Shown here one piece after another: positions 62,461-64,000 of a stretch of 64,000 bases of DNA (positions within the stretch are counted from its first letter, which is position 1; each line of letters starts with the position of its first letter). The notes beneath the pieces are model-generated. The model ran no database searches. It was not told the DNA's origin and was given only the letters and a program-made list of their open reading frames with translations. The translations under genes were made by a program, and so were the position numbers. This DNA comes from Vibrio ishigakensis (GTDB taxonomy: Bacteria; Pseudomonadota; Gammaproteobacteria; Enterobacterales; Vibrionaceae), in NCBI RefSeq assembly GCF_024347675.1, contig NZ_AP024882.1, positions 1,302,001-1,366,000 on the forward strand, given 5' to 3'.

Positions 62461-63888
62461 ATGGATTTTTCTAATCGTCAAAATCGTTTGGTTCGCTTAT
62501 CTGAAGTGCCTGAGAGTTATCTTGAGAAGATACACGCTATGGCGCAGAACGACCCTTTTTATCCAACCTATCATCTTGCTCCAAAGCATGGCCTGATGAA
62601 CGATCCTAACGGATTGAGCTATTTTAATGGCGAGCACCATATCTTCTATCAGTGGTTTCCTTTAGGCCCTGTTCACGGTCTAAAGCATTGGTATCACGTG
62701 TCGACCAAAGACTTTGTGAACTATAAAGACAGAGGTGTAGCGCTATATCCAGATGAAGAGTTTGATATCCACGGATGTTATACCGGTATCGGTCTGCCTC
62801 AAGGCGACAAGCTAGCGCTGTTCTATACAGGTAATCGCTTCGAAGACGGTACGCCGGTGCAAACTCAAGTTCTGGCGTATATGGACACTCAGGGCAAGGT
62901 TGAGAAGAAAGGAGTAGTGGTACCTCATGATGCTTCAGAGTATACCTGTGAGTTTCGGGATCCTGTGATCTTTGAGCGTGGTGAGAGCACTTATATGCTG
63001 GTGGGTGCGCAAGGCCATGATGAGAAAGGAAAGCTAGCCCTATACAAAGGCGACACGTTCGAGTCATATCAGTATCTTGGTAATGTCGATATCGGTGGTG
63101 ATGACTTTGGCTTTATGTGGGAATGCCCAAACTATTATGAGCAAGACGATAAAGGCATTCTGATCTTCTCGCCACAAGGGGTAACTTCTGAAAGTAAGTA
63201 TGATCTCAAGAACGTGTTCTCCGTGGTTTATATGGTTGGCAAACCGATCGATACCCACGAGCTAAGCTTCGATAACTCAGGTTATATCGAGTTCGATAAG
63301 GGTTTTGATTTCTACGCGCCACAGATTTATCTCGACGAGCAGGGCAGACGTATCATGTATGCTTGGCTTGGCAACTCGAAAAGTGCTTACCCAACAGATA
63401 AAAACTACTGGGCGCATATGATGACAATTCCTAGAGAGCTGCGTTTAGTGGGTGACAGAATTGCGCAATATCCACTACCAGAACTCGAAGGTCTTCGAAC
63501 TGAGTCTTTTGAAATAGAAGCGTCTCAACAGCTAACTAGTGGTGCGTTTGAGCTTGAGCTTAGTGTTGATGACCAGTTCAGCTTTGAGTTATGCAATGAT
63601 TCAGGTGACAAGGTAACATTCTCGGGAAGTAGCGAAGAGTTTTGTTTAGATAGGTCTCAATCTACCTATCTGTATGCAGAGCAGTTTGGTCAAGTACGCT
63701 TTGCTAAGCGTGGTCTACAGAAGCAGAACATCCGTGCGTTCGTGGATAACTCGAGCCTAGAGATCTTCTGTGATAATGGTGAGACGGTGTTTACTTCTCG
63801 TATCTTTATCCAAGATATGAATCGACTCGTCGTAACGGGTGCTGAGGGCACTTTGCATTACCTAAAAGCCAACCAATTCACAAAATAG
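62461..63888 (+). CDS. scrB: sucrose-6-phosphate hydrolase (GH32)
   Basis: A 475-residue GH32 enzyme. HLAPKHGLMNDPNGLSYFNG contains the nucleophile Asp48, SEYTCEFRDPVIF the RDP motif, and FMWECPNYY the acid/base Glu. A C-terminal beta-sandwich follows. It splits sucrose 6-phosphate into glucose 6-phosphate and fructose. It is paired with scrA. The nearby zwf-pgl-gnd operon can accept the glucose 6-phosphate formed. Confidence 0.94.
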   Translation: MDFSNRQNRLVRLSEVPESYLEKIHAMAQNDPFYPTYHLAPKHGLMNDPNGLSYFNGEHHIFYQWFPLGPVHGLKHWYHVSTKDFVNYKDRGVALYPDEEFDIHGCYTGIGLPQGDKLALFYTGNRFEDGTPVQTQVLAYMDTQGKVEKKGVVVPHDASEYTCEFRDPVIFERGESTYMLVGAQGHDEKGKLALYKGDTFESYQYLGNVDIGGDDFGFMWECPNYYEQDDKGILIFSPQGVTSESKYDLKNVFSVVYMVGKPIDTHELSFDNSGYIEFDKGFDFYAPQIYLDEQGRRIMYAWLGNSKSAYPTDKNYWAHMMTIPRELRLVGDRIAQYPLPELEGLRTESFEIEASQQLTSGAFELELSVDDQFSFELCNDSGDKVTFSGSSEEFCLDRSQSTYLYAEQFGQVRFAKRGLQKQNIRAFVDNSSLEIFCDNGETVFTSRIFIQDMNRLVVTGAEGTLHYLKANQFTK

Positions 63889-63966
63889 GCATACTGTCAT
63901 CAAATGGCAGGAAACTCGTTATAGGCTCTGATAGGTTAATCTTAATTATCGCCTGCAGAGCCTTTA

Positions 63967-64000
63967 ATGAACTATCTACAACTCGCTTATCTTCATCTCG
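63967..64000 (+). CDS. start of a further gene, cut by the window end
   Basis: An ATG at 63967 opens the frame MNYLQLAYLHL, which runs off the window. The N-terminus looks hydrophobic, like the first helix of a small membrane protein (for example DUF2306-like). An inverted repeat, AGGCTCTG (63923-63930) with CAGAGCCT (63956-63963), lies just before it. Too little is visible to name it. Confidence 0.35.
   Translation, partial: MNYLQLAYLHL

Overview
The window looks like a piece of a Vibrio-type gammaproteobacterial genome, most likely the smaller chromosome. Reasons: kbl-tdh, zwf-pgl-gnd and a sucrose PTS lie close together, and in Vibrio cholerae kbl-tdh and zwf-pgl-gnd are chromosome II genes (established knowledge). 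The base composition is moderate, intergenic hairpin terminators are frequent, and a SemiSWEET, a VpsT/CsgD-like regulator and a VC0807-family protein are present. I see no rRNA, tRNA, CRISPR array, insertion sequence or phage module.

Layout. 0-2.2 kb: a MarR regulator with a 24-bp palindrome on its -10 box, followed by a porin and a DoxX protein. 2.4-9.5 kb: an envelope set consisting of an unknown outer-membrane protein, a lipoprotein with a carboxylesterase fold whose catalytic Ser and His are both replaced, a phospholipase D-like lipoprotein, and a convergent DUF1254 protein. 10-18.4 kb: mixed genes including a LysE exporter, a glycerophosphodiesterase, a DUF2235 hydrolase, a TamA-like assembly protein without tamB, an ABC-F ATPase and a GreA/B-like factor. 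18.4-28.7 kb: a sugar-acid regulon with an IclR regulator, aldehyde dehydrogenase, YqhD-type reductase, SemiSWEET, MFS transporter, two enolase-superfamily enzymes, DgoK and DgoA. Five copies of a 17-bp palindrome (TTCCCA-N5-TGGGAA type) lie in its promoter regions. The pathway should end in pyruvate plus glyceraldehyde 3-phosphate.

28.7-34.1 kb is the most interesting part. A VpsT/CsgD-like regulator faces an operon of three Sec-exported, low-complexity or small proteins and a Sec-exported C39-type peptidase. A beta-barrel gene converges on the operon. Two of the exported proteins carry a double-glycine leader directly after the signal peptide, and all three share an amyloid-like N/Q motif. 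I read this as a candidate secreted-fibre (functional amyloid-like) system that resembles Pseudomonas Fap in logic and has periplasmic double-glycine processing.

34-49 kb: housekeeping and accessory genes including two acetyltransferases, a potassium channel coupled to an AraC regulator, lipoproteins, YbjQ, a TPR protein, a Nudix hydrolase with a kinase-like phosphotransferase, an unlisted 39-residue acidic protein, a 6-phospho-beta-glucosidase, LysR regulators, kbl-tdh and a DMT transporter. 50-57 kb: DUF3820, a GntR regulator, a nitroreductase, a large MGH/GH63-like hydrolase and a GH13 enzyme. 57-60.8 kb: the oxidative pentose phosphate operon zwf-pgl-gnd, preceded by a possible small RNA. 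61-63.9 kb: scrA-scrB for sucrose uptake and hydrolysis. The window ends inside the start of a further gene.
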